From Platerodrilus igneus (Eukaryota > Arthropoda > Insecta > Coleoptera > Lycidae): a stretch of DNA of 64,000 nt. Where the stretch lies: assembly GCA_036346225.1 (NCBI GenBank), contig JARFIW010000500.1, forward strand, positions 1,426,001 to 1,490,000. Direction: 5' to 3'. How positions within the stretch are numbered: position 1 is the stretch's first letter; every line of letters starts with the position of its first letter. Positions 1 through 10,476 of this stretch are shown here, in pieces. The notes below the pieces were generated by a model. It was given only the letters and a program-made list of their open reading frames with translations, was not told where the DNA came from and made no database searches. A program made the translations under genes and the position numbers.

Positions 1-603
1 ACGCCACTTCATCCTCAATCGCATGGAATGGTTGAAAGAATGAACAGAACGTTGGAAAATTACCTAGCCAAAGTTGTCTCCGAACATCAACAAAACTGGG
101 ACCAATATTTACATTTGTTCCTACTAGCGTAGCGATCTTCGGTACATGACAGCACAGAATATTCTCCCGCTTGCGTGATGTTAGGACGTGAATTGCGGCT
201 ACCATGTGATCTTCAGTTTGGATTAAAACCTGGAGAAGAGATCGCAGGTGAAGATTACGTTAGCAAGCTTTGTGAAAGATCAAATAGCATTCGCGAAAAC
301 GTCCGAAAAAATATCCAGGCAGCAAGTGATCGAATGAAATCACAATATGACACGAGAGCACAAGAAGGTGGTTACCAACCTGGAGATTTAGTGTGGTTGT
401 ATAATCAACAAAGAAAGCGCGGATTGTCGCCAAAATTACAAAGACAATGGGAAGGCCCGTACGAAGTGTTAAAAAGAATTAATGATGTAGTGTACCGGAT
501 CAGAAGATCCCCTCGTGGTAAACCAAAAGTGGTACACTTTGACCGCTTAACATCCTACGCTGGTAACAACCAGGAAGGCTCGAATAAAGAGAATGGTGTT
601 TGA
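1..603 (+). pseudogene. Ty3/Gypsy-type integrase, C-terminal part of pol
   Basis: The frame opens at base 1 with the integrase block around HGMVERMNRTLENYL and continues to a TGA at 601-603. It is broken once, by TAG at 130-132. From 175 it reads MLGRELRLPCDLQFGL, then a basic coiled segment, then the C-terminal module of Gypsy integrases (PGDLVWLYNQQRKRGLSPKL, WEGPYEVLKRINDVVYRIRR, KVVHFDRL). The catalytic D,D,E core lies outside the window to the left, so only the last ~200 codons are here. Integrase inserts the retroelement cDNA into the host chromosome. The next frame continues directly into a macro domain, which is unusual. A single nonsense change in an otherwise open frame suggests a fairly recent copy. 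Confidence 0.9.
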
Positions 604-1057
604 CAAGTTATTAATCATGAGCCAAATGTAGATTTTGAGAGTTTTATGGCGGCGTATGGTGGTTTCGCTAAGGCGAAATTTGGCGTTGTTGTTGAAAAAC
701 AGCAAGATCTGTTTAAAGCACCAGAAGAGTATTCCCTTGCACATTGCGTAGCTCATGATCTGGAAATGTTAAGAGGAATAGCTGTTGTTATCAAGAAAAA
801 GTTTAGATGCGTGGATGAATTAGTACAACAGCAGCCAACTGTAGGGAAAAGCTTTGGTCCTTAAGAATAAAAATCGTTATGTTTACTATCTGCTCACCAA
901 AAATTTTTTTATGGCAGAGACCTAGTTATGAACATCTATGGGACGCTTTGCTGAATCTTAAGGCTCAGATGATGGAAAATGGAGTAACGAGACTAGCGGT
1001 GCCCAGGCTGTGTACTGGATCGCTTAGATTGGGGGAATAGACCGAAATATGCTAGAA
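604..1057 (+). pseudogene. Macro domain (OARD1/TARG1-like ADP-ribosyl hydrolase) downstream of pol
   Basis: After the TGA at 601 the same frame reads on; a Met lies at 646. Residues YSLAHCVAHDLEMLRGIAVV and KKKFRCVDELVQQQPTVGKS match the ADP-ribose-binding start of OARD1/TARG1-type macro domains (there LAHC.S.D..MGAGIA and KKKFG.VQEL). The frame stops at 862, but the homology resumes: YVYYLLTK near 880-903, then in another frame from 921 PSYEHLWDAL, then ENGVTRLAVPRL, then CTGSLRLGE, which aligns with the family's P.Y..L and NGVT.LA.PRIGCGLDRL.W. At least two frameshifts and a stop break it. The homology ends at about 1057, exactly where the next repeat starts. The family removes ADP-ribose from acidic residues. 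The conserved glycine pair after DL is altered (MLRGIA rather than MGAGIA). It could instead be a captured host gene fragment, but orientation, phase and spacing argue for element cargo. Confidence 0.75.
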
Positions 1058-1061
1058 GATA

Positions 1062-1352
1062 TAAATATTTATCCAGCCAATTCAATAGGTTTTCCGTTGA
1101 TTTAATTTTGATGCATTTCGTTACGTTTTTCAATCTTATCTTTGCTCGTAACTACTGTTGGATATTTCTATTTCTTATGCGTTTAATCTCTTGTACTATT
1201 ATATACAGTGTGCTCTCAACTTACAATATGTATAGTGACCTATTTACTCTTATAATATCTGTAATTTTGTGCTTTTCTTAACTGGAAGTTTCTTTTATTT
1301 ATTCTACGACCCCTGTGACTTAACCTACCCCTAAACTACCCTATAATTATAG

Positions 1353-1353
<1 letters not shown>
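1062..1353 (+). repeat. Segment A, detached copy of the 3' part of repeat unit Y
   Basis: Bases 1062-1353 repeat 2801-3096 and, more diverged, 14155-14437. All start near AAATATTTATCCAGCC and end at CCTATAATTATAGC next to a TA tract (the third copy lacks the tract). The left end abuts the macro-domain remnant, so this is a junction between two repeat families. No coding capacity is visible. Confidence 0.85.

Positions 1354-1388
<35 letters not shown>
1354..1388. repeat. (TA)n microsatellite
   Basis: Pure TA dinucleotide run between segment A and the TGCTGTGA minisatellite. It is one of seven such runs in the window, six of them at borders of the X, Y, SINE or mariner units. Confidence 0.95.
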
Positions 1389-1390
<2 letters not shown>

Positions 1391-1560
1391 CTGTGATATT
1401 GTAGCCCCACGATTGTGCGCATCATAAAATGCTGTGATATACCCCTATAGTAGGCCCTACGGTTGAACAGACCATCAAATGCTGTGATACTTTCTTTATT
1501 ATATTTAGCCCCTGTGATTGGGCCTATCATAAAATGCTGTGTTGTCCCCTTTTTATTAAT
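1389..1560 (+). repeat. TGCTGTGATAT minisatellite (about four units)
   Basis: Four imperfect units of roughly 41-55 bp. Each begins TGCTGTG and most end CATCATAAAA or CATCAAA, with a C-rich middle. One or two units also occur at the TA-facing end of each X copy and at 13341-13400, so the motif marks a border of that repeat family. Confidence 0.75.
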
Positions 1561-2032
1561 CAAGCACTTATTATGTGAAATGTTAAGTTATGGATTTTCT
1601 TTGCCTCAACTAGCTGACTCAATTAAATAAAGCAATTCTACAATACACAATATAATGATTAAATATTCACAACCTTTTTAAAATCTCCCCTTTTCAAAAT
1701 ATTTACATATAACAGATTTAAGAAATTTAAGCCAGCAAAACGAACCTTTTGTTATATTTAGAGACCTTTTGAAACATTTCAAGATGCCTATTACCTTTCA
1801 TAAGTTGATCAAAGAAACCCCGATTTTGTTGACTCTTACATTTGCGAAAAATATTGAATTAAAACAGTTTTACAGAAATAAATTATCAATATAGCTAACC
1901 TGGAATGGTTCAGTAGTTTCTCTGCATTCCCCAAAAGTTTTCGTGTTCAGTCTGGATATTTAGAGTCGAATTTGGAAGTCGACATCAAACCAAATTAATA
2001 TCCAAATCGTTGTTCAAAATCCCATAAGTTAA
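1561..2032. other. No gene recognised
   Basis: AT-rich sequence between the minisatellite and unit Y. I see no coding frame with recognisable content and no second copy in the window. Confidence 0.5.
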
Positions 2033-3093
2033 TCCAATTTAAGATTCAAATTGTATATCAGTAAATAAAAGATTTTCCATCTCCGTAATTAACGAAACAG
2101 TAATAGAACATTTACCATGTCAGTGATTACCAAAATTAGTTTAACAGGAGGTGATTAACCAGAGTAATCTCCAGAGTCGTCTCCAGAACCGTCTCCAGAA
2201 TCGTCTCCAGAGCCCTGTTTTATTTATGTTAGAAATTGTATATTTTTACAAAATTGTTATTTACTTACGTCTATAAGAGATCGGTTCACTTGCACAATTT
2301 TTACACCTTTATAAAATGATTTTAATTTATTTTTGTATGAGTGGTTACGTAAATAATCTAGAACTTCTGAGTATCGTGATAGCCCAGTTTCAATGTATAC
2401 TACACTCGTCGCTCAATTGTTATCGAATTTATAGGCCTTGCCTCTTGTTTTCTATTCGTAGTTTCACGTGTTGTGTCGACACCTTCTGCGATTATCTTTT
2501 GTGTACACCGGGAAATTTTACCAATTGTATAGTTCAAGTACTTGGATGAACGCTTAAATTGTCACGTATTCATTTACATACCATGATGTTCAATTGAAAA
2601 ATCCCACGAATTTCTGAGTAAATTGTCACGTCCTCATTATTATTTGCTTATTCTAATCTAAATCGAAATAAATTTGGTGTTTGATTATTTCTTAGTTAAA
2701 TTGGATTTTTGAACAAATGTAATACTTTTATGTCACGTACGATTTATTCAAATAATGCATAATTTTAGCTGCGTATGCGATGATATATTTAACGCACTTG
2801 TTAAATATTTATCCAGCCAATTCATATAGGTTTTCCGTTGATTTAATTTTGATGCATTTCGTTACGTTTTTAAATCTTATCTTTGCTCGTAACTACTGTT
2901 GGATATTTCTATTTCTTATGCGTTTAATCTCTTGTACTACTATATACAGTGTGCTCTCAACTTACAATATGTATAGTGACCTATTTACTCTTATAATATC
3001 TGTAATTTTGTGCTTTTCTTAACTGGAAGTTTCTTTTAATTATTCTACGACCCCTGTGACTTAACCTACCCCTAAACTACCCTATAATTATAG

Positions 3094-3096
<3 letters not shown>
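2033..3096 (+). repeat. Repeat unit Y, copy 1
   Basis: About 1.06 kb repeated at 13433-14437. It begins AAGATTCAAATTGTATATC and ends CCTATAATTATAGC at a TA run. Inside, at 2168-2215, is a 4 x 12 bp minisatellite built on TCTCCAGARTCG; the second Y copy has only two units, so the array changes length. Short open frames (for example 2316-2549 and 2780-3022) show no protein-like composition. Non-coding repeat of unknown class. Confidence 0.8.

Positions 3097-3125
<29 letters not shown>
3097..3125. repeat. (TA)n microsatellite
   Basis: TA run joining unit Y copy 1 to unit X copy 1. Confidence 0.95.
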
Positions 3126-3127
<2 letters not shown>

Positions 3128-5273
3128 ATGTGACACGTACAAAAAGCCTCACTTTTGGGCGCTACGATTTGCTGTGATTCTCTTCTGATAATCGCCTCTG
3201 TCCTCTTTCCGCCTCGTCTGCTCCCCTAGATAACTTACATCCTCATTCATAAAAAAAAACACATTCCTACCACAAACATCAACGTTAACTCTATTTACAT
3301 CAATATTCATAATACATTAAAATTTCAAAAGTAAAATTCAGCATAAATTTCAGTATCAGAAAATTTCAAGATTAAATTTGTTATCATTTTAATGTGCATC
3401 CAGAATTAAAGTCCTTGTAGGATGCCTACTAATTAATTTAACAATATTGGCAGACCTGAGTCTGAGTACAAAGGAAGCATCTCCCACCCCTTTACGTTAA
3501 TTAACCAGGTTCGTCTAATTGAGCTCAAAGACATACCCAAATCTTTATCATAATCAAGAACATAAATACATACTAAATACTCCTTTCTACTTAAACAAGA
3601 AAATTTCACCTTAAAATTAAAAATTTGTTGTTAGTACAAATTCACTACTGTCCATTTTAAGTAAATAAATTATAAAGTTATTCAACACACACCAAAACAT
3701 CAAAAATCGAACAACAAAGCATAAGTTACCTAAAGGTTAATACACTCGTGGCTCCAATGTACATCGTCCTTTGTTAATCACACCATTCCAACTGGGTTAT
3801 GTTTAGGTCCTCGGATTACTTGTCGCCTTTAAAATTTTTCTACACCACCATTCATCTAAAGTTGTTTCAGGGCTTTTCCGGAACTCATCTGTGTATATCT
3901 GAATCTTGTTTTGTGGATCCAGTCACGTTTACGAATCATTTAATTATTAACACCCCGAAAATAGCAAAGAAATTCATACTTCTTTCACGCTATACGCCAA
4001 AACTGCATACTTTTGTTTATTCATTTCTCGTTACAAATTTGGATACTTGGTACAGTAATACTCGCCAATATAACTAGACTTTATTACCTTGTATCTTCTT
4101 TTCTAAATGCACTAACTAACTTTCATCGTAGCACGTAAAGAGCAAACTGTTTTAAAGTGTTCAATAATCACCAAAATATAAGAGCAAACTGTTTAAAGTA
4201 TTAAATCAAAATCGTAAATCTAAAAGCACTTTTTAAAGCATCGAATCATCAAAAATCTAAGAGCGAAACTGTTTAACGTCCGGGTTTATATATCGGCTAG
4301 CCTGTTCGTCGCTTTTGTCCCCAAAACGGACAATTCTTAGAATTTCGCATTCTACATTCCCTTTTCGATAGTCGGGCACGCGATTCTATAAACTTTGCAC
4401 ACGCGCCAGTTGAAAATCTGAGAAATTTTCACACGGCTCGCAACGCGTCCGAGAATAACTAATTAATTTTGTATCGAAATCGTTACGTTTACACCTCATA
4501 TCTGCATCTGATTTTCAACCAATCGCCGCTCTCGTGACGTTGCTCAAATCACGCCTTTTACCATCTGTGTCTCTGTCCCGCGCATATTATCCGTCTCTAT
4601 CTACCCTGTTCTGAATGGTACAAATCGATACTCTTTACTATCGGTTATTTCAGTTCACGTGGACTGTTAAATAACCCACTTTATTAGCATTTCCCGTGAA
4701 TATTAAGCGACGGTTTCTCCAACATTCTCTGTAACCATTTGTTATCTACAAAATTTAAGCAGAACATAAAACATTTAAAAATACGCAGGTGTTCAAACAT
4801 AATACTTCTAAATAACACTTCTACGATTTGAATACTATTGGGTTTTTACACGCTTTTATGCATATTATATGTTACTAACGGTTCAATTAACTCAATTAAA
4901 ATAATAATGAATGGCGTTGACTTTTACCCTTTAATTTTAGTGAATCCTAATTAAATATTAATTATTATTTGTACATTTTGTTTAATACCGGTTACTTAAA
5001 ATTGAGTTAATTAATATAAATTTTGCACGTAATTTCTATTTGATTCTTTACTTGGAATAATTAAACTACATTAAAATTGAGCATTTTAATTCTGCATCTT
5101 TTTATATAAAGCGTCTAGTAAATAATTTAACTCCCTTATTTTTAATGAAACGAATAAATTTTTATGCTTCACGGTTTTAATAACGCGTATTATCTAATAA
5201 AATTCCTTATACACGGTGATTACAATTATTTGATGTAATTAATTAATTTTCTACCCTGGTCTAAATTTGAGTA
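3126..5273 (+). repeat. Repeat unit X, copy 1 (left arm of large palindrome)
   Basis: Starts with the TGATGTGACACGTACAAAA border and ends CTAAATTTGAGTA. It is mirrored base for base, with scattered differences, by 5286-7450, and recurs at 10949-13311. Compared with copy 3 it lacks a stretch between two GCCTC repeats near 3145, a simple deletion between short direct repeats, and about 100 bp near 4760. No recognisable coding region; a TATA-like TTTATATA near 4289 on the minus strand corresponds to the promoter-like site of the other copies. Confidence 0.9.
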
Positions 5274-5285
5274 ATATATATAAAA

Positions 5286-7525
5286 TACTCAAATTTAGAC
5301 CAGGGTAGAAAATTAATTAATCACATCAAATAATTTTAATCACGTGTAGAAGGAAGCTTTGGGAAAAGGTACGCGTTATTAAAACCGTGAAGCATAAAAA
5401 TTCATTCGTTTCATTAAAAATAAGGGATTTAAATTATTCACTAGACGTTTTCTATAAAAAGAAGCAGAATTAAAATGCTCAACGTGTATAATTTAATTGT
5501 TCCAAGTAAAGAATCAAATAAAAATTACGTGCAAAATTTATATTAATTCAATTTTTAAGTAAACGGGTATTAAACAAAGTGTACAAATAATAATTAATAT
5601 TTAATATGTATTTGCTAAAAATTAAATGGTAGAAGTCAACGTCATTCATTATTATTTTAATTGAAGTTAATTGAACCATGAGTAACATATAATATGTATA
5701 AAAGCTTGTAAAAACCCAATAATATTCAAATCGTAGAAGTGTTATTTAGAAGTATTACGAGTGAACACCTGCGTATTTTTAAAAGTCACGTTCTGCTTAA
5801 ATTTTGTAGTTAACAAATGGTTACAGAGAATGTTGGAGAAACCGTCGCTTAATATTCACGGGAAATGCTAATAAAGTGGGTTATTTAACAGTCCACGTGG
5901 ATTGTACACAGCCGATACTAAAGAGTATCGATTTGCACCACTAAGACCAAGGTAGAAAAGGAAAGAGAAAATGCGTCAAACAGAGACACAGATAGTAAAA
6001 GGCGTGATTGGAGCGGCGTCACGAGAGCTACGATTGGTTGTAATCAGATGCAGATATGAGAGATGTAAACGTAACGATTTCGATACAAAATTAATTAGTT
6101 ATTCTCGGACGTGGTTGCGTGCCGTGTGGAAAATTTCTCAGATTTTCAACTGGCGCGTGTGCAAATTTAATAGAATCGCATGCCCGACTGTCGAGAAGGG
6201 AACCGAGAATGCGAAATTCTGGAAATTGTCCGTTTGCGGGACAAAACCGACGTACGGGCGGGCTCTTATATAAACAGGTGATAATATGAGTTTCGCTCTC
6301 TTAGATTTTCGATTTTGATTCAATACTTTAAACAGTTTGCTCGTATATTTTGGTGATTATTGAATACTTTAATATAGTTTGCTCTTTGCGTGCTACGATG
6401 AAAGTTATTTAGTGCATTTAGATAAGAAGATACAAGGTAATAAAATCTAGTTATATTTGCGAGTATTACTGTACTAAGTAACCAAAGTTGTAACGAGAAA
6501 TGAATAAACAAAAGTAGGCAGCTTTGGGGTATAGCGTGAAAGAAGTATGAATTTCTTTGCTATTTTTCGGGGGTGTTAATAATTAAATGTTATTCGTAAT
6601 CGTGATTGGATCCACAAAACAAGATTGTGATATACTTAGATGAGTTCCTGAGAGGCCCTAAAACAACTTTAGATGAATGGTGGTGTAGAAAATTTTAAAA
6701 GGCGACCAGGAATCTGAGGACGGAAACATAACCCAGTTGGAATGGTGTGATTAACAAAGGACGATGTACATTGGAGCCACGAGTGCATTAACCTTCAGGT
6801 AACTTATGCTTTGTTGTTCGATTTTTGATGTTTTGGTGTGTGTTGAATAACTTTATAATTTGTTTACTTAAAATGGACAGTAGTGAATTTGTACTAACAA
6901 CAAATTTTTAATTTTAAGGTGGAATTTTCTTGTTTAAGTAGAAAGGAGTATTTAGTATTTATGTTCTTGATTATGATGAAAATTTGGGTCTGTCTTTGAG
7001 CTCAATTAGACGAACCTGTATAATTAACGTAAAGGGGTGGAAGATGCTCCCATTTATTCAGACTCAGGTCTGCAAATATTGTTAAATTAATTAGTAGGCA
7101 TCCTACAAGGACTTTAATTCTGGATGCAAATTAAAATGATAACAAATTTAATCTTGAAATTTTATGATACTAAAATTTATGCTGAAAATTAATTTTGAAA
7201 TTTTAATGTATTATGAATATTGATGTAAATAGAGTTAACGTTGATGTTTGTGGTAGGAATGTGTTTGTTTTTTTTTATGAATGAGGATGAAAGTTTTAAC
7301 TAGGTGAGCAGCCGAGGCGAAAAGAGTAAAGAGGCGATTATCAGAAGAGAATCACAGCAAATCGTAGCGCACAAAGGCGATGCTCGAGTTCCAAAAAAAA
7401 AATTTTTGTGATTTTATTCCAGGAAACTGGCGAGGCTTTTTGTACATTTCACAGCATTTTATGACGGCCCAACGCTGGGGCTCGATTCGAAAACCTTAGT
7501 TCCCGAAGAATAGAGAGGATTCACA

Positions 7526-7527
<2 letters not shown>
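5286..7527 (-). repeat. Repeat unit X, copy 2, inverted (right arm of palindrome)
   Basis: Reverse complement of unit X. The centre is a 12 bp AT-only spacer at 5274-5285 between two identical CTAAATTTGAGTA ends, so the two copies meet tail to tail. Its outer end, near 7440-7527, carries the full border (cacagcattttatgacgg, read on +) that copy 1 lost and runs into a TA tract. An open frame of 100 codons at 5971-6273 is preserved in copy 3 but lies upstream of the TATA-like box and resembles no protein I know. Confidence 0.9.
6264..6274 (+). promoter_or_regulatory. TATA-like box inside unit X copy 2
   Basis: CTTATATAAAC follows a GC-richer stretch and is followed by imperfect ~45 bp repeats built on ATACTTTAAACAGTTTGCTC. 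The same arrangement occurs in copy 3 (TTATATAAAC on the minus strand at 12241-12250). The layout looks like a core promoter with a transcribed leader, so unit X may carry its own promoter. No start site can be shown from sequence alone. Confidence 0.4.

Positions 7528-7566
<39 letters not shown>
7528..7566. repeat. (TA)n microsatellite
   Basis: TA run between unit X copy 2 and the tRNA-like SINE cluster. Confidence 0.95.
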
Positions 7567-7568
<2 letters not shown>

Positions 7569-7966
7569 AACTTAGACTTTTATGCAAAGCCCAAATGATC
7601 ATTTCAAATCGAGCTAGTAATTGAAAGATGGAAAATATAAGGTCTTGGACAAGACTTGAACCTGTATCCTGGTTTTGCCGGAACCATGCGTTTACCAATT
7701 ACGCCACCGAGACGGATGACGACAATTGGGAACTTCACAAATTTAAGTCGTGTACACAACTATACATAAACCTAACTTTCAATTACGTTTGGCATTTTTG
7801 ACAATCATATCTGACATTGTTAAGTTTTTGACTTATGTCAGTTATAGACAGGCAGTTACGCTCAAAATTACGGCTATCAGCCAGTATTAAATCTATAAAT
7901 ATTTTAGGTAGTTTATTACACAAGGTAAGTTGATAAATACTGTCGTATATAGTGAATAAGATGAAA
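7567..7966 (-). mobile_element. tRNA-headed SINE-like element S1, full copy
   Basis: A ~400 bp unit. On the minus strand it contains a tRNA-like segment (about 7646-7720) with a box A-like TGGCGTAATTGGTAAACGC and a box B-like GGTTCAAGTC, the internal RNA polymerase III promoter signals. Box B lies close to a 3' tail ending TAAAAGTCTAAGTTCTTA, while a ~300 bp body precedes box A, which is unusual for a SINE. It could instead be a non-autonomous DNA element that picked up a tRNA-like piece. Confidence 0.6.
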
Positions 7967-8307
7967 TAAGAATTTAGACTTTTATGCAAAGCCCAAATGA
8001 TCATTTCAAATCGAGCTAGTAATTGAAAGATGGAAAATATAAGGTCTTGGACAGGACTTGAACCTGTATCCTGGTTTTGCCGGAACCATGCGTTTACCAA
8101 TTACGCCACCGAGACGGATGACGACAATTGGGAAATTTACAAATTTAAATCGTGTACACAATTATACATAAACCTAACTTTCAATTAAGTTTGGCAAAAC
8201 CAGGATACAGCTTCAAGTCCTGTCCAAGACCTTATATTTTCCATCTTTCAATTACTAGCTCGATTTGAAATGATCATTTGGGCTTTGCATAAAAGTCTAA
8301 GTTCTTA
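7967..8307. repeat. S1 copies b (-) and c (+), both truncated, meeting head to head
   Basis: 7967-8194 is a second minus-strand S1 copy directly abutting the first. It stops at TTTGGCA, where a plus-strand copy (8195-8307, from inside the tRNA-like part to the tail) begins. The junction has short homology (GGCA). The result is a palindromic cluster with arms pointing outwards. Confidence 0.75.
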
Positions 8308-8763
8308 TTTCATCTTATTCACTATAATACGATAGTATTTATCAACTTACCTTGTGTAATAAACTACCTAAAATATTTATAGATTTAATACTGGCTGATA
8401 GCCGTAATTTTGAGCGTAACTGCCTGTCTATAACTGACATAAGTCAAAAACTTAACAATGTCAGATATGATTGACAAAAATGCCAAACGTAATTGAAAGT
8501 TAGGTTTATGTATAGTTGTGTACACGATTTAAATTTGTAAATTTCCCAATTGTCGTCATCCATCTCGGTGGCGTAATTGGTAAACGCATGGTTCCGGCAA
8601 AACCAGGATACAGGTTCAAGTCTTGTCCAAGACCTTATATTTTCCATCTTTCAATTACTAGCTCGATTTGAAATGATCATTTGGGCTTTGCATAAAAGTC
8701 TAAGTTCTTATTTCATCTTATTCACTATAATACGATAGTTACCTTGTGTAATAAACTACCTAA

Positions 8764-8768
<5 letters not shown>
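8308..8768 (+). mobile_element. S1 element, full copy (+), followed by a truncated copy
   Basis: 8308-8706 is a full-length plus-strand S1 with the same start (TTTCATCTTATTCACTATAA) and tail as the minus copies; its tRNA-like part is near 8565-8632. A further copy begins at 8707 and breaks into a TA run at 8769. Head-to-tail joins without spacer suggest tandem integration or repeat amplification rather than independent insertions. Confidence 0.65.

Positions 8769-8804
<36 letters not shown>
8769..8804. repeat. (TA)n microsatellite, left of the mariner
   Basis: TA run continued at 10930-10948 on the other side of the mariner, so the transposon inserted into one TA array. This fits the TA target of Tc1/mariner elements. 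Confidence 0.9.
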
Positions 8805-8807
<3 letters not shown>

Positions 8808-9257
8808 GGTGTCCACATTTTAATTGCACACTATAGGAATATCCTGAACTATAAGAGATACAGTGGTGGTTAATTTAGACAAAAGTTACCTACCTATGAA
8901 GGTATTTTATAGCTGATCTTGAACTACAAATGTTATCCATAGATTGCTAGATATTGGCTAAAATACAAATTTTGCGATTTTCAACTTTTCTTAATAACTT
9001 GGTTGTTATTATAGTTAGAAGTATGAAATTTGGTATGGTAACATAAGACATAATTTTGCATTTAATGACTATTTACAAAATGTTCTAGATCTATTGCATT
9101 TTTTGTTGCGATAGTCAACTTTTTTTTTTGTTATGGCCGCCATATTGGATTTTTACATCAACATATAGAAAAAAAATTTACAATTTCAACAATGTAAAAC
9201 ACATCATTAATTTTTTAAAATAACATTATTAAGACACAAAAACGGTTTTTGTAAAAG
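8805..9257 (+). repeat. Left terminal inverted repeat of the mariner
   Basis: Pairs with 10477-10929. It includes the paired stretch GGCCGCCATA and ends near CAAAAACGGTTTTTGTAAAA. Small substitutions separate the arms. Confidence 0.9.
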
Positions 9258-9304
9258 GTCTAACCTATAAATATTAATGGAAAGTTAACTACCACAACTT
9301 GAAG

Positions 9305-10369
9305 TTACAGTAAATGTTCATAATGTTTACCATGCTGTTGCAGACACAAGCGAACCCTTTTATTCATCTGCGCAATAGCATTTGATATGGAATCTTGATT
9401 AACCGATTCTAATGCACTTCTTACTTTTTGCTGCAAGTGTTGGACACTATTAGACGGAGTATCATAAACTTTATTTTTTACATCTCCCCATAGAAAAAAA
9501 TCAAGCGGGTTCATACCAGGCGAACGAGGTGGCCACGAAATAGCACCATTCTTTCCGATCCAACTTTGAGGAAATCGCTCATTTAAATACTGCGTTACTA
9601 ACCTGAAATTATAAGGTGGTGCGCCATCATGTTGAAACCAGCGTAAGTTTCTAATTGCTTCTAACGGTAGTTCGTCTAAAAATTCTTCAAGAGCATTAAT
9701 TAAAAAATCTAAATATTTCTCTCCGTCTAAATTCCCTTGTATGAAATAAGGGCCTATTATTCGGCCATCGAAGATTCCACACCAAACATTCACAGAAAAA
9801 CGAACTTGATTCTTTACTTCCAGCAACAAATGTGGATTTTCTGTAGAATAGTAGTGCTTGTTTCTACGATTAAACATTCAACAATTTGAAAATGTAGATT
9901 CGTCGGTCCACAGAATTTTATTCGCAAACTGTGGATCAATGTCTAATCGAGTAATAAACCACTCACAAAATGCTAATCTTCTTTCCGAATATCCTATATG
10001 GAGTTTTTGTACTGGCAAGTATTTGTAGTCATGGTATTTATGTCTCTTAATAATATTATTTACTGTACTTTTGGAGACATTGCAGTCACGTGCAAAAGAT
10101 CTGCACGATCCAGTAGGGTTAACATGTAAATGTGCTAATACATTAATGTCGGCATTCGCTTCTACCTTTTTAAGATATTTACCTCTTGATTTGTTAATAG
10201 AGCCGCTGTCGGACATGTTTTTACATATTCTATAAAACAATGTACGATTTGGTTGGCATCGTTCAGGGTACAGATTATGATACTTGCGGGCAGCTTTTGT
10301 AGAATTTCTGCAGCTTTTGATATACAAGTCGTGCATGTCTTTCTTTTCGTTTATCGAGTACCGCACCAT
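9305..10369 (-). pseudogene. Mariner-like transposase (DD41D), one internal stop
   Basis: The reading frame starts with ATG at 10369 (MVRYSINEKKDMHDLYIKSC) and ends at 9305; about 354 codons, normal for the superfamily. The first ~110 residues form the DNA-binding helix-turn-helix region of the type I know from insect mariner relatives (DUF4817-like). The catalytic acidic residues are visible: D in WTDESTF (residue 156), D in WFQHDGAPP, and D in MNPLDFFLWG. Exactly 41 residues separate the last two, giving the DD41D signature of the rosa/visitor-type branch. A single TGA at 9878-9880 directly precedes an internal Met, so this copy cannot make the whole enzyme without readthrough. All catalytic residues persist, so the stop is probably recent. 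Confidence 0.92.
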
Positions 10370-10476
10370 ATTTTAACCAAATTTTAATTTAAAACTATTA
10401 ATAACAAAACTGATTATTGCAAACAATGGAACAGTTTAGAATTACTTGTATTTGACAGCAGCACACTGGATTTTTT

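Noticed and set aside
5971..6273. 100-codon frame in unit X copy 2, preserved in copy 3 (12243-12500)
   Set aside because: Ends on the TATA-like box, broken in copy 1, no recognisable family; similarity is explained by young repeat copies.
7459..7698. Open frame with an IYIYIY stretch (also 1336-1563)
   Set aside because: Produced by TA dinucleotide runs; not a protein.
7646..7720. True tRNA gene at the S1 head (also 8565, 56060, 57125)
   Set aside because: Repeated within larger units, with poor acceptor and anticodon stems; better read as SINE-type heads.
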